The position numbers and the translations under genes are program-made. DNA of 64,000 nt. Source: VRUE01 sp963774405. Its GTDB lineage: Bacteria; Actinomycetota; Thermoleophilia; Solirubrobacterales; 70-9. Shown piece by piece: positions 24,367-34,112 of the stretch (position 1 is its first letter; each line of letters opens with the position of its first letter). The DNA is taken from the NCBI GenBank assembly GCA_963774405.1, contig CAVZEV010000005.1:62001-126000 (forward strand). Direction: 5' to 3'. Below the pieces are notes generated by a model. The model was given only the letters and a program-made list of their open reading frames with translations, ran no database searches and had not been told where the DNA came from.

Positions 24367-25548
24367 TCAGACGGTCGCGCGACGCAAGAGAAAGTCACGA
24401 AACCGGGGGGCCGTATATCCATATTCGCCTTTGCGAATCCGGTACAGAACGCCAGCCTCGACGAGTCTGCCAAGCAGCACGTTGACGTTGCCCGGCGTCT
24501 TCGCGGAAGCCTCGCCCAGGTGCGAAGCGCGAAGCGGTGGATAGGGACATGTGGCGGAGGTGATCAACACATCCTGCTCGGCCGGAGTCAGGGTCGATAT
24601 CCGCGGCTCGTAGAAATCCCGGTCGAGACGTTCGTAGATCTGGGGGCGCGCCTCGCGAAGCAGCTCCGGGGTGAGGCGATCGACCCCGGCAAGGTCAGCG
24701 GCGTCCCACAGCTCGGATCCCCAGAGCTGAATGAAGTACGGATAGCCCTCGACCTCCTCGACCACCTCGGCGGCCACCGCCTTGTCGACCGAACGCCCGG
24801 TCTGTTCGAGCGGTCGGGTGAACGCCGCGAGCGCCTCGTCCGTGGGGAGGGAATCGACATCCTCTCCACGGAATAGTCGCTCACTGTAGGAGCGGGCCTT
24901 CTGCAGGTTGGTGGCGAGGGTGGGCAGGCCACAGACAACCACCGCGAGTGGCAGCTCTTGGCGCTGCAGAGCAACCAGCGGCGCAATCAGCAAGGACAGG
25001 GGGTGCTCTCCGTGCCTGCCCCGCTCATCGCGGATCAGCTGCGCCTCGTCGAGCAACAAGACCAAGCCCTCTCGACCTTTGGCGACGGCCAACTCCACCG
25101 TGTCGAAAATGTCCCTGGCGAGATCGTTCTCGCGGTCCGAACCGGGCGCAATGGAAAGCGAGACGTCTTCCCAGGTAACCGAAAGGGCGCCGGCTTTGAT
25201 CGCCCGGCCGGCGGCGCGGCGAAGCCGCTCGAGGCGAGAAAGTCGCGCCCGCGCTCGGCCGAGGAGACCGCCGAGGGCTTCCTGAAGCGCCTCATCGGTG
25301 TTGTGCGAGGGCTGGAACTCGAGGTCGGCCGGCTCCCAGTTGGCTTCCTCGGCCCTTTCCGCGAAGGCACCGAGCAAAACCGTCTTGCCAACCCCTCGCA
25401 GGCCGGCAACGCGCATGCTCGCCTGCTGCTCGGGCGCTGCGCGCAGCATCGCGTCGAAGCGACGCAGCGACGGGTCGCGACCAGCGAGGTACAACGGGCG
25501 AACTCCAACACCGGGCCGATACGGGTTCTTGATCGAAGCTTGGCTCAT
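24367..25548 (-). CDS. AAA ATPase with winged-helix C-terminus
   Basis: A 393-residue AAA/Orc-like ATPase: Walker A GLRGVGKT (about 49-56), Walker B LVLLLDEAQ (about 163-171), a sensor region (VVVCGLPTL), lid helices with YPYFIQLWGSELW, and a C-terminal winged helix (LGRLVEAGVLYRIRKGEYGY). Such stand-alone ATPases resemble mobile or defence-linked genes. Upstream lies a striking symmetrical nested dyad (25548-25594), probably an autoregulatory site. It is distinct from the ATPase at 1054, which carries DUF234. Confidence 0.8.
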   Translation of the reverse strand: MSQASIKNPYRPGVGVRPLYLAGRDPSLRRFDAMLRAAPEQQASMRVAGLRGVGKTVLLGAFAERAEEANWEPADLEFQPSHNTDEALQEALGGLLGRARARLSRLERLRRAAGRAIKAGALSVTWEDVSLSIAPGSDRENDLARDIFDTVELAVAKGREGLVLLLDEAQLIRDERGRHGEHPLSLLIAPLVALQRQELPLAVVVCGLPTLATNLQKARSYSERLFRGEDVDSLPTDEALAAFTRPLEQTGRSVDKAVAAEVVEEVEGYPYFIQLWGSELWDAADLAGVDRLTPELLREARPQIYERLDRDFYEPRISTLTPAEQDVLITSATCPYPPLRASHLGEASAKTPGNVNVLLGRLVEAGVLYRIRKGEYGYTAPRFRDFLLRRATV

Positions 25549-25594
25549 TACAGAAATCTCTTTATGTTTCTACATCATAAAGAAAAAGCTGTAA
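25548..25594. promoter_or_regulatory. Symmetrical nested operator upstream of AAA ATPase
   Basis: TTACAG (25548-25553), six bases, CTTTATG (25560-25566), nine bases, CATAAAG (25576-25582), six bases, CTGTAA (25589-25594). All four arms pair perfectly and the spacing is identical on both sides. The site is AT-rich in GC-rich DNA and overlaps the start codon of the ATPase, so binding there would block its expression. Confidence 0.65.
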
Positions 25595-25642
25595 TAAGTG
25601 CTGCTTCGCGTAGAGAGGCGGCCGGGGCGGAAATCTCCGTGC

Positions 25643-26349
<707 letters not shown>

Positions 26350-26350
<1 letters not shown>

Positions 26351-27648
26351 CAGGCCACCGGAGTCGGGCTCGGTTGGGAGATCGGCAGGCGGACCCAGAA
26401 GGTGCTGCCCTTGCCCTCGACCGAGGTGGCGCCCATCTCGCCGCCCATCACGTCGACCATGCGGCGGGCGATTGCCAGGCCGAGGCCGAAGCCCTCCTGC
26501 TTGCGGGTCTCGCTGCGGCGGTAGAAGCGCTCGAAGACGCGCTCGATCTCCGCCGCGGGGATTCCTGTTCCAGTGTCGATCACCTCCATGATCACGTCCC
26601 TCTCGCCGTCGCGGCGGCCGCGAACGGTAACGGCGCCGGGGGGTGGCGTGTTCTTGAAGGCGTTGGTCAGCAAGCCAATCATCACCTGGCGCAGCAGTGT
26701 CGGGTCCGCCTTGGCGGCGAGATCGGGCTCGACTTCGACGTAGAGGTCGACGTGTTTGCGCGGCTCGACCGCGGCGACGACGTCACGGATCGCGATCGGC
26801 ACGTCGACCACCTCGGTCTCCCCCGCCCCCAGCGACTCGACCCGGGCCAGGGTGAGCAGGGCCTGGGTCAGGCGGCTCATCCGATCGGCGTCCTCGGCGA
26901 GGCGGTTGAGGAAGTGGTCGCGCGCCTGCGGGTCGTCTTTGGCGCCGCTCTGCAGCACCTCGATCGCGCCGGAAATGCCAGCCAGCGGGTTGCGCAGCTC
27001 ATGCGCGGCGTTGGAGACGAAGTCGGCTTCGGCGAACTCGCGGCGCATCTCTTCGGTGCGGTCGCGGACGACGGCGAGCACGGCGCGCTCGCCGGGCAGG
27101 GACCGCGCCTGCATCGCGTAGGCGCGGTCGCCGATGCGCAGGGCCGGGTGGGCGGCGAAGCCGACCTCGGCGGCGCGGTGCAGGTGGACCAGCAGCACCT
27201 CGGGCGGGCGACCGCCCTCGAGCAGGTCGGCGGCGGCGCTGTTGGAGAAGCGCAGCGGCCCTTCGTCGTCGACGACCATCACCGCGTCGGTGAGGCCGTC
27301 GAAGATCGCCTCGAGCTTGTTGCGGTCGGCGGTGAGCACGCCAAAGCTCTCCTTGAGCGAGGCGCGCATCGAGTCCAGGGCGCGGGCGAGTTCGCCGATC
27401 TCATCGGCGGCGCCGACCCGCAGCGGCGCGTCGAAGGAGCCCGAGGCCATTTCGTTGGCGGCCTGGGCGAGGCGGGAGACGCGGTGGGTGATCGCGACCG
27501 CGATCAGGAAGCCGGCGAGGACGCCGATCAGCACGGCGACGATCAGCGCCTGCTTGTTGTCGCCGAAGAGGTAGACGGCGAAAGCGGTGATCAGCGAGAC
27601 CGCGGCAAACGCCCCGGCCAGCCACAACCGCATGCCCATCCATCTCAT
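26350..27648 (-). CDS. Sensor histidine kinase (HAMP-PAS-HisKA-HATPase)
   Basis: A 432-residue kinase with two N-terminal helices and almost no external loop between them (AVYLFGDNKQALIVAVLIG), a HAMP segment, a PAS-like domain (IFDGLTDAVMVVDDEG), the phospho-acceptor in NAAHELRNPL (H216), an N-box (LLTNAFKNTPP) and G-boxes (DTGTGIP, GFGLGLAIARRM). The small external loop suggests sensing in the membrane or cytoplasm, as in PhoR/SenX3. First gene of the two-component operon. Confidence 0.9.
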
Positions 27649-27698
27649 GAAGAGTTACTAACACAAAACGAATCTGGGCCGCATGGGAGAATCGGTCG

Positions 27699-28427
27699 GT
27701 GCGGACTCTCGTCTTCATCCCCGCCTGGAACGAGGAGGACTCGGTCGCGAGCGTGATCGCCGACGTGCGCGAGTGCCTGCCCGAGGCCGACCTGCTGGTG
27801 ATCGACGACGGCTCGACCGACGCCACTGCGGAGCGGGCGCGCGAGGCGGGCGGCCTGGTCGCCTCGCTGCCCTTCAACCAGGGGCTCGGCGCGGCGCTGC
27901 AGACCGGCTACCTGCACGCGCTGCGCGAGGGCTATGAGGCCTGCGCCCACCTCGACGCCGACGGCCAGCACCCGCCGCGCGAGGTGGCGCGGCTGCTGGC
28001 GGAGATCTACGGCGACCGCGCCGACCTGGTGATCGGCTCGCGCTACCGCGACCCCGGCAAAGCCGAGAGCGACGACTACAAGCCGACGCTCTCGCGGCGG
28101 ATCGGCACCGGCGTCTTCCGCTTCTTCCTCACCCTGGCGACGCGCCAGCGCTTCACCGACACGACCAGCGGCATGCGCGCCGCCAACCGCCGCGTGATGG
28201 CGCTCTTCAGCGAGCACTACTCGCCCGACTTCGCCGAGATCGAGTCGCTGCAGCTGGCCGTGCGCGAGGGCCTGCGGGTCGAGGAGCTGCCGGTGCGGAT
28301 GCTGGAGCGGGCCGGCGGCAGCTCCTTTCTGACGCCGCTGCGCTCGGCCTTCTTCATCTTCAAGGGGATGATCGTGCTGCTGGTCGGCCAGTTCCGGCCC
28401 CGCCACGCCGAGGCGGGCGAGCGATGA
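27699..28427 (+). CDS. Family 2 glycosyltransferase (DPM1-like)
   Basis: A 242-residue GT-A enzyme: FIPAWNEEDSVASVI, nucleotide-binding VIDDGSTDAT, metal-binding HLDADGQHPP and GSRYRDPGK. It probably moves a sugar onto a polyprenyl phosphate or lipid. GTG at 27699. The DUF2304 gene overlaps its stop by 4 nt; this GT2 plus DUF2304 pair is a common two-gene unit in envelope glycan loci. Divergent from the kinase gene. Confidence 0.9.
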   Translation: MRTLVFIPAWNEEDSVASVIADVRECLPEADLLVIDDGSTDATAERAREAGGLVASLPFNQGLGAALQTGYLHALREGYEACAHLDADGQHPPREVARLLAEIYGDRADLVIGSRYRDPGKAESDDYKPTLSRRIGTGVFRFFLTLATRQRFTDTTSGMRAANRRVMALFSEHYSPDFAEIESLQLAVREGLRVEELPVRMLERAGGSSFLTPLRSAFFIFKGMIVLLVGQFRPRHAEAGER

Positions 28428-28855
28428 ACACCCTGCTGCTCGCGGCGAGCGAGAGCCCCAAGGTCCACCTCACCTCACAGACCCGGATCATCGCAGCGGT
28501 CCTGGCGCTCGCCTTCATGGGCCTGGTGCTGGAGCTGATCCGCCGCGACAAATTGCAGGAGCGCTTCAGCGTCGTCTGGTTCGTCGCCGGCCTGGGGATG
28601 CTGGTCGGCGCCGCCTTCCCTGGCCTGCTGACCCTTGTCGCGGACGCGATGGGCGTGCGCGACACCAACGTCGCCCTGTTCTCGATCGTGCTGCTCTTCC
28701 TGCTCGGCCTGGCACTCAACTTCAGCGTGACGATGTCGCGCCAGGCGGCCCAGATAACGCGGCTGGCTCAGGAGCGGGCGCTGGAGAAGGCGAACGCGCA
28801 GGCGCGCTCAGGCGAAAACGGCAGCAAGGCGGAAGGCGAGCGCCTCGAGAGCTAG
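28424..28855 (+). CDS. DUF2304 membrane protein
   Basis: A 143-residue protein with three helices (IIAAVLALAFMGLVLELI, VVWFVAGLGMLVGAAFPG, VALFSIVLLFLLGLALNF) and a cytoplasmic coiled-coil tail (SRQAAQITRLAQERALEKAN). It matches DUF2304, which accompanies lipid-linked glycosyltransferases. Start overlaps the GT2 stop (ATGA). Its 3' end overlaps convergent holB by 48 nt. Confidence 0.85.
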   Translation: MNTLLLAASESPKVHLTSQTRIIAAVLALAFMGLVLELIRRDKLQERFSVVWFVAGLGMLVGAAFPGLLTLVADAMGVRDTNVALFSIVLLFLLGLALNFSVTMSRQAAQITRLAQERALEKANAQARSGENGSKAEGERLES

Positions 28856-30037
28856 CTCCTCGGAGACGTTGAGGTCGAGGCGGCGGCGGGTGTCCTGGAC
28901 CAGCTCGGCGGCGCGGCGGGGGCGGGACGGGTCGAGGGACTCAGCACTCGATTCCAGCTCGGCGAGATGGTCCTGGTTGTAGACAACCTCGGTTGCACCG
29001 GACGCGGTCGCGGCGAGATCTCGGAACCAGCCGGCGCTCAGCTCCAAGGCGAGATCGAGAGTCTCGGTGCGACGGCGGCGACCGGCTCGTTTCGCTTCGT
29101 CGGCGATGTCGCGGGCGCTGCGCTTGACACCGGCCTCGGTTTCTTCGTCGAGCAGATCGCGAGTCGCCGCTTCGGCTTCCTCGCCTACGGATTCGGCGGC
29201 TTTGAGCAGGTGGCTCCAGGCGGCAGGGGCTGTCGGGGGTGCGTCAGCGACGCTGGGTTTTTCGCCGGGCGGTGGTGCCGCGCTCGCTGACTGGTCTGTG
29301 CGAAAAACAGGACGCCGCGTCGCCGACGCACCCCCGACAGCCCTTCCCAGCTCCAGCGCTGCCACTCGCAGGTCTCTGCCGGAGTCCGAGAGGAGGAATT
29401 GGGCGCGGTCCACGTCTCCGGCGGAGAGACGAGCCGCGGCCGCAATGTCGTCGGCGGAGCCGGCGCCGGAAAGCTGCGCTTCAATGGCGGCGGGCGGCAG
29501 CGGCGCGAAGTCGATCGGCTGGCAGCGGGAGGCGATCGTCTCCAGCAGCATCGAGGGTTCGGCGGTGAGCAGGATCAGGTGGACGAAATCGGGCGGCTCC
29601 TCCAGGGTCTTGAGCAGAGCGTTCTGGCTCTCGTCGCGCATCTGCTCCGCCGCCTCGATCACGAAGACACGCTTCTCCGCTTCGAAGGGCCGGTAGGACG
29701 AGGCGCGGATGACCCGCTCGCGCACCTCGTCGACCATGTGCTGCGCGCCGCGCGGGCGCAGCCAGACGAGGTCAGGATGCGGCGAGGGATCGATCAGGGC
29801 CCGCCGCTTCGCATCCGCGAGGTCGCTGGCGCCCGCGGCAAGGATCTCGGCGGCAAAGGCGCGTGCCACCGCCGCCTTGCCGGCTCCACGCGGCCCGCGG
29901 AAGAGGTAGGCATGCGACGGTCCCGAGGCCAGCGCCGCAGAGAGCACCATCCGCGCCCGCGGCTGGTGCCCCGCGGCCTCTTCCAACGCATCGATGTCGC
30001 AGTTTCCTTCGGTATGCGGCGGGAACTGCGACATCAT
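28808..30037 (-). CDS. holB: DNA polymerase III subunit delta prime
   Basis: A clamp-loader ATPase-like subunit: GHQPRARMVLSAAL, degenerate Walker A GPRGAGKAA (Ser/Thr replaced by Ala), a DEXX-like region (FVIEAAEQM) and the strongly conserved QNALLKTLEEPPDFVHLIL, then SRCQPIDF. Residues about 233-269, between the AAA part and the C-terminal collar, are encoded by a 111-bp palindrome (29230-29340). ATG overlaps the tmk stop, in the order topA-tmk-holB. At 409 residues it is longer than typical, partly because of the insert. Confidence 0.88.
   Translation of the reverse strand: MMSQFPPHTEGNCDIDALEEAAGHQPRARMVLSAALASGPSHAYLFRGPRGAGKAAVARAFAAEILAAGASDLADAKRRALIDPSPHPDLVWLRPRGAQHMVDEVRERVIRASSYRPFEAEKRVFVIEAAEQMRDESQNALLKTLEEPPDFVHLILLTAEPSMLLETIASRCQPIDFAPLPPAAIEAQLSGAGSADDIAAAARLSAGDVDRAQFLLSDSGRDLRVAALELGRAVGGASATRRPVFRTDQSASAAPPPGEKPSVADAPPTAPAAWSHLLKAAESVGEEAEAATRDLLDEETEAGVKRSARDIADEAKRAGRRRRTETLDLALELSAGWFRDLAATASGATEVVYNQDHLAELESSAESLDPSRPRRAAELVQDTRRRLDLNVSEELALEALAFRLAAVFA
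29230..29340. repeat. Palindromic element inside holB (family F)
   Basis: Perfect 16-bp outer arms CTGTCGGGGGTGCGTC (29230-29245) and GACGCACCCCCGACAG (29325-29340), with further pairing inside (GCGACGC, and GTTTTTCGC with GCGAAAAAC). Length is 111 bp, exactly 37 codons, and the holB frame stays open across it. The peptide made is Ala/Pro/Ser-rich and probably a flexible loop. Confidence 0.85.
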
Positions 30038-30624
30038 GAGGCGTGGGACTGGACGGCGGACATGACCCGCTCATGGACCTCTTCGACGCTCCCTTCGCCG
30101 TCAACCACGACGACGCGGTCGGAGGCGATCTTGGCGATTTCCTCGTAGGCCTCGGCGACGGCGCGCTGCAGATCGAGGCCCTCGGACTCGAAGCGGTCGT
30201 TGCCGTCGGCGCGGCCGAGGCCGGTCTCGGGGTCGACCCGCAGCAGTACGGTGACGTCGGGCCAGAGGCCGTCGGTGGCGGCCTCGGTGAGCCCGATCAC
30301 CTCGGGCGCGCCCAGCCCACGGCCGGCGCCCTGGTAGGCGACGCTGGAATCGGCGAAGCGGTCGGCGACGACGTCGGTGCCGGCCTCGAGGGCCGGCCGG
30401 ATCACCCGCGCGGTCAGGTCAGCGCGGGCGGCGAGGAAGAGCAGCAGCTCGGCGAAGGGGTCGAGCTCCAGGGCCGGGTCGGCGAGCAGGCCGCGGATCT
30501 TCTCCGCCGCCTCGGTCCCCCCCGGCTCGCGAATCAGCAGCGTCTCCGGCCCGAACGCCTCGGCCAACAGCTTCGCCTGCGTCGACTTGCCCGACCCGTC
30601 GATGCCCTCGAGTGAAATGAACAC
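30034..30624 (-). CDS. tmk: Thymidylate kinase
   Basis: Phosphorylates dTMP to dTDP. P-loop EGIDGSGKST (residues 6-15), the DRF motif in VVADRFADSSVAYQG and a lid-type region near RADGNDRFESEG. Length 196 is normal. The stop overlaps the holB start by 4 nt (ATGA), and topA lies upstream on the same strand, a replication gene cluster. ATG at 30624. Confidence 0.93.
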   Translation of the reverse strand: MFISLEGIDGSGKSTQAKLLAEAFGPETLLIREPGGTEAAEKIRGLLADPALELDPFAELLLFLAARADLTARVIRPALEAGTDVVADRFADSSVAYQGAGRGLGAPEVIGLTEAATDGLWPDVTVLLRVDPETGLGRADGNDRFESEGLDLQRAVAEAYEEIAKIASDRVVVVDGEGSVEEVHERVMSAVQSHAS

Positions 30625-30638
30625 GTCGCGATCCCGTT

Positions 30639-30681
30639 CCGGTGGTCCTTATCCCCGATATGTCGGGATAAAGCGCACCGG
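30639..30681. repeat. Hairpin between topA and tmk
   Basis: CCGGTG (30639-30644) pairs with CACCGG (30676-30681), and TTATCCCCGA with TCGGGATAA inside, giving a long stem with one bulge. It sits in the 62-bp gap between topA and tmk. It could attenuate or process the shared transcript, or be another mobile palindrome. Confidence 0.65.
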
Positions 30682-30686
30682 AAGCG

Positions 30687-32969
30687 TTATTTGGCCGCGG
30701 CCTTGGCGCGTTTGCGGCCGCGGGTTGCCGTGTCGGCTTTGCTTGCGACCTTGGCTTTTTTGGCTTTGGCCGGGGGCTTGTCCTCGTCGCCGGCGGGCAG
30801 CGGCTGCTTGGCCATCGCTTCTTTGGCCGCTTTCGCCGCTTCGCGCTCGGCGCGGCGTTTCTTCATCTCCTGCATCGACTCGCAGTCGTCGTTGAGGCAG
30901 AGGTTCCAGGGGCGGCCGCGGAAGGGCTGCACTTTCAGCCGCGGCGTCTCGCCGCAGATCGAGCAGCGTTCCTCGAGTTTGAAGACGTCGCCGCGCTGGG
31001 GCAGGGGGAAAGTCTGGTCGCAGGACTCGGGGTCGTCGAGGGTCCAGCCGCTGCAGCCGACGAAGCGCTTGCCCGACTTCTTCGCCCGGATCACCCGCAG
31101 CATGTGGGGCGAGCCGTCCTCCTTGGTGCGGCCGGCTTCTTCACAGACCTTGCAGGGGCCGAGGATGCGGTCCTCGTCCATGCCCTTCCAGACGACTTTG
31201 GCCAGGTCTTCGCGGCTCTCGTCGATTTCGGTCCAGGTCTTGTGCAGCAGTTCGCGGCTGTCGCCGACGACGCCGTCCTTGCTCATCTCGCCGGCGGCGA
31301 TCTGGTCCATCTCGGACTCGAGCTGGGCGGTCATCTCCGGGGTCGCCATCGCCGGCACGTATTTCTTGAAGGCCTCGTACATCGCGATCCCGGTCTCGGT
31401 CGGGATCGGCGGGTTGCTGTAGACGTAGCCACGGTCGAAGAGCTTCTTGATGATGTCGGCGCGGGTCGCCTTGGTGCCGAGGCCGCGCTCCTCCATCATC
31501 TCGACCAGCTTCGCCTGCGAGATGCGGCCGGGCGGCTGGGTCTCCTTGTCGACGATCCAGGGCTCGCCGTCGAGCTGCAGCGTCTGGCCCTCCTGCAGGG
31601 CCGGGATCTCCTCGTCGGAGGAGCGGGCGTAGGTGTAGATGCCGGCGAAGCCGGGATCGACGACGACCGAGCCGCGCACGAAGTAGGTCTGGTCGCCGGC
31701 GGTGATGTCGGCGCGCGTCGACTCGGTGATCATCGGCGGGCTGAAGGTGGCGAGGAAGCGGCGCACGACCAGTTCGTAGACGCGCTTCTTGGGGCCGTCG
31801 CCGAGGGCGCCGGGGTGGATCGCCTGGGTCGGGTAGATCGGCGGGTGGTCGGTGGTCTCTTTTTTGCCGCGGGTCGGCTTCAGCTCGCCGTCGAGCAGGC
31901 CCGCGGCGGCGGAGAACTCCTTGACCTTGACCAGCGAGGTGACCAGCTCGCGCAGCGGCAGCGATTGCGGGTAGACGGTGTTGTCGGTGCGCGGGTAGGA
32001 GATGAAGCCGTCCATGTAGAGGTCCTCGGCGAGGCGCATGGCGCTGGCCGGGGTGATGCCGAGGCGGCTGGAGGCGTCGGTGGTGAAGGCGGTGGTGTTG
32101 TAGGGCGTCGGCGGCCTGCGCGTGTTCTTGCGCGCCGTCACCGACTTGACCGTGCCCGGGCCGCTGGTGCCTGCAAACGCCGCGTCCGCCTCAGCCTTCT
32201 CCCAGAACTTGTCGGTCTCGTGGTGGGTCTCGAAGCTGCCGTCGGCGTGCTCGAACTTGGCGAAGAGTTCCCAGAAGGGTTTGGCGACGTGGGCGCGGCG
32301 CTCCATCTCGCGCTCGACGATCAGGCCCAGGGTCGGGCTCTGCACGCGGCCGACCGAGAGGAAGTTGGAGCCGAAGCGACGGGTCGAGAGCGAGACCGCG
32401 CGGGTCAGCGTCGCGCCCCAGAGCAGGTCGATGTCCTGGCGGGCGGCGCCGGCGTTGGCCAGCGGGTAGGAGAGCTCGTCGAGCTCGCTGAAGGCGCGCT
32501 CGATCTCTTCCTTGGTCAGCGCCGAGTAGCGGGCGCGCTTGATCCGCAGCGTGCCGGCCTTGGTTTCCTCGCGGTTGCCGAGGGTCGGGTTGGCGTCAAG
32601 CATCTCCTCCAGCGCCTCGAGCCCGATCAGCTCGCCCTCGCGGTCGAAGTCGGTCGCGATCACCAGCTCGTCGGCCTCTTTGGCGACCTTGCGGATCGCC
32701 TTGACGACGTTCTTGTCGGTCGGCTCCTTGATCAGCTCGGCGTCGATCAGGTCGTGCAGGTCGGTTTTCTGCCAGTTCGAGTAGCCCTCGGGGAAGGCCG
32801 GGCCGAGCACGTGGCCCTTGAGCCCGATCGTGCGCTGGACCTCGCCGGCGTCGTCGGTCCACGTGTAGTACGGGACTTTGAAGGTTTTGTCGCTGGTCGC
32901 GGAGCCCTTGCTGAGGAAGGTCGCGATCTTCTCGGCGCTGTTGTTCTTCTCGGTGACGATTAGTCGCAT
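30687..32969 (-). CDS. topA: DNA topoisomerase I (type IA, archaeal-like)
   Basis: Relaxes negative supercoils. Toprim domain starts LIVTEKNNSAEKIATFL, with GHVLGPAFP and DFDREGELIG; the catalytic Tyr is in FISYPRTDNTVYP; QSPTLGLIVERE and GLGTKATRADIIKKL follow. Two Cys zinc ribbons lie near the C-terminus (CKVCEEAG...; CSICGET...), then a Lys/Ala-rich tail. The N-terminal sequence resembles haloarchaeal TopA more than the usual actinobacterial enzyme. ATG at 32969 chosen. It heads the topA-tmk-holB cluster. 760 residues. Confidence 0.9.
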   Translation of the reverse strand: MRLIVTEKNNSAEKIATFLSKGSATSDKTFKVPYYTWTDDAGEVQRTIGLKGHVLGPAFPEGYSNWQKTDLHDLIDAELIKEPTDKNVVKAIRKVAKEADELVIATDFDREGELIGLEALEEMLDANPTLGNREETKAGTLRIKRARYSALTKEEIERAFSELDELSYPLANAGAARQDIDLLWGATLTRAVSLSTRRFGSNFLSVGRVQSPTLGLIVEREMERRAHVAKPFWELFAKFEHADGSFETHHETDKFWEKAEADAAFAGTSGPGTVKSVTARKNTRRPPTPYNTTAFTTDASSRLGITPASAMRLAEDLYMDGFISYPRTDNTVYPQSLPLRELVTSLVKVKEFSAAAGLLDGELKPTRGKKETTDHPPIYPTQAIHPGALGDGPKKRVYELVVRRFLATFSPPMITESTRADITAGDQTYFVRGSVVVDPGFAGIYTYARSSDEEIPALQEGQTLQLDGEPWIVDKETQPPGRISQAKLVEMMEERGLGTKATRADIIKKLFDRGYVYSNPPIPTETGIAMYEAFKKYVPAMATPEMTAQLESEMDQIAAGEMSKDGVVGDSRELLHKTWTEIDESREDLAKVVWKGMDEDRILGPCKVCEEAGRTKEDGSPHMLRVIRAKKSGKRFVGCSGWTLDDPESCDQTFPLPQRGDVFKLEERCSICGETPRLKVQPFRGRPWNLCLNDDCESMQEMKKRRAEREAAKAAKEAMAKQPLPAGDEDKPPAKAKKAKVASKADTATRGRKRAKAAAK

Positions 32970-33091
32970 CGGGCGGCGAGGGTAGCAGGGGCGCTCGGTG
33001 ACGCTCGCCGGCCGAACCTCGAAGTTCAGCTCTACATATTTGCCCGCGACCTGCCGATCAGGGGTGCAATGTCCATAGGATCGCGAACTCA

Positions 33092-34022
33092 ATGAGGGCC
33101 TTGGTGACAGGCGGCGCCGGCTTCATCGGCTCGAATCTGACCGACGCGCTGCTGGCGCGCGGCGACGAGGCGATCATCGTCGACGACCTCTCCACCGGCC
33201 GCCGCGAGAACATCGAGCAGGCGCTCGCCAACGGGGCGACGCTGCTCGAGGCCGACATCCGCGACCGCGCCGCGATCGAGGAGATCGCCGGCCGCGAGCG
33301 CCCCGAGGCGATCTTCCACCTGGCCGCCCAGATCGACGTGCGCAAGTCGATCGCCGACCCGGCCTTCGACGCCTCGATCAACATCGGCGGCACCGCCAAC
33401 GTGCTCGAGGCCGCCCGCGCCGCCGGCGTGCGCCGCGTCGTCTTCAGCTCGACCGGCGGTGCGATCTACGGCGAGGGCGACGGCCAGCAGCTGCCGCTCG
33501 GCGAGGACGCACCGCTGGCGCCGGAGGCCCCCTACGGGCAGAGCAAGTTCGCCGGCGAGGGCTACCTCTCCCTGTACGAGCGCCTCTACGGACTTTCCAG
33601 CGTGCCGCTGCGGCTCGGCAACGTCTACGGCCCGCGCCAGGCCGCTCGGCGAGGCCGGCGTGGTCGCGATCTTCTGCGGCCGCCTGCGCGAGGGCAAGCA
33701 GCCGACCGTCTTCGGCGACGGCAAGCAGACCCGCGACTACATATATGTGGGCGACGTGGTCGCGGCGATGCTCGCGGCGGCCGAGGCCGAGACCAGCGGC
33801 CCGATCAACATCGGCACCGGGATCGAGACCGACGTCTTGGAGCTGGTCAGCGCCCTCGGCGAGCTCGGCGGCGGCACCGACTTCGAGCCCGAGTTCGCGC
33901 CCCCCCGCACCGGCGAGGTGCAGCGCATCTCAATCGACCCGTCCCGCGCCGAGCGCGAGCTGGCCTGGACGCCCCAGATGAACCTCAACGACGGCCTCCG
34001 CCTCACCCTCAACTCGATCTAA
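33092..34022 (+). CDS. NAD-dependent nucleotide-sugar epimerase (frame break)
   Basis: Extended SDR, GalE-like: VTGGAGFIGSNL (NAD loop), IFHLAAQIDVRKS, catalytic FSSTGGAIYG and YGQSKFAGE (YxxxK), VPLRLGNVYGPRQ. The frame then breaks at about 33640-33643; the rest, LGEAGVVAIFCGRLREGK to DYIYVGDVV, is in a second frame. About 310 residues if joined. Probably UDP-glucose 4-epimerase or a related enzyme in surface glycan synthesis. Starts 123 bp from topA, divergent; followed directly by palindrome B2. Confidence 0.87.
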
Positions 34023-34026
34023 CCCC

Positions 34027-34078
34027 GGGGCCGACGGGCCTCAAACGTGACATATCGACACGCTTTAGGCCCGTCGGC
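34027..34078. repeat. Palindromic repeat, family B, copy 2
   Basis: Arms GGGGCCGACGGGCC (34027-34040) and GGCCCGTCGGC (34068-34078) with inner AAACGTGACATAT. Nearly identical to the reverse complement of the element at 10050-10104, 24 kb away. It begins 5 bp after the epimerase stop, so it may also end transcription. Confidence 0.85.
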
Positions 34079-34112
34079 GGGCGATTTCGGGGGGATCACT
34101 AGGCTTTGGGGC

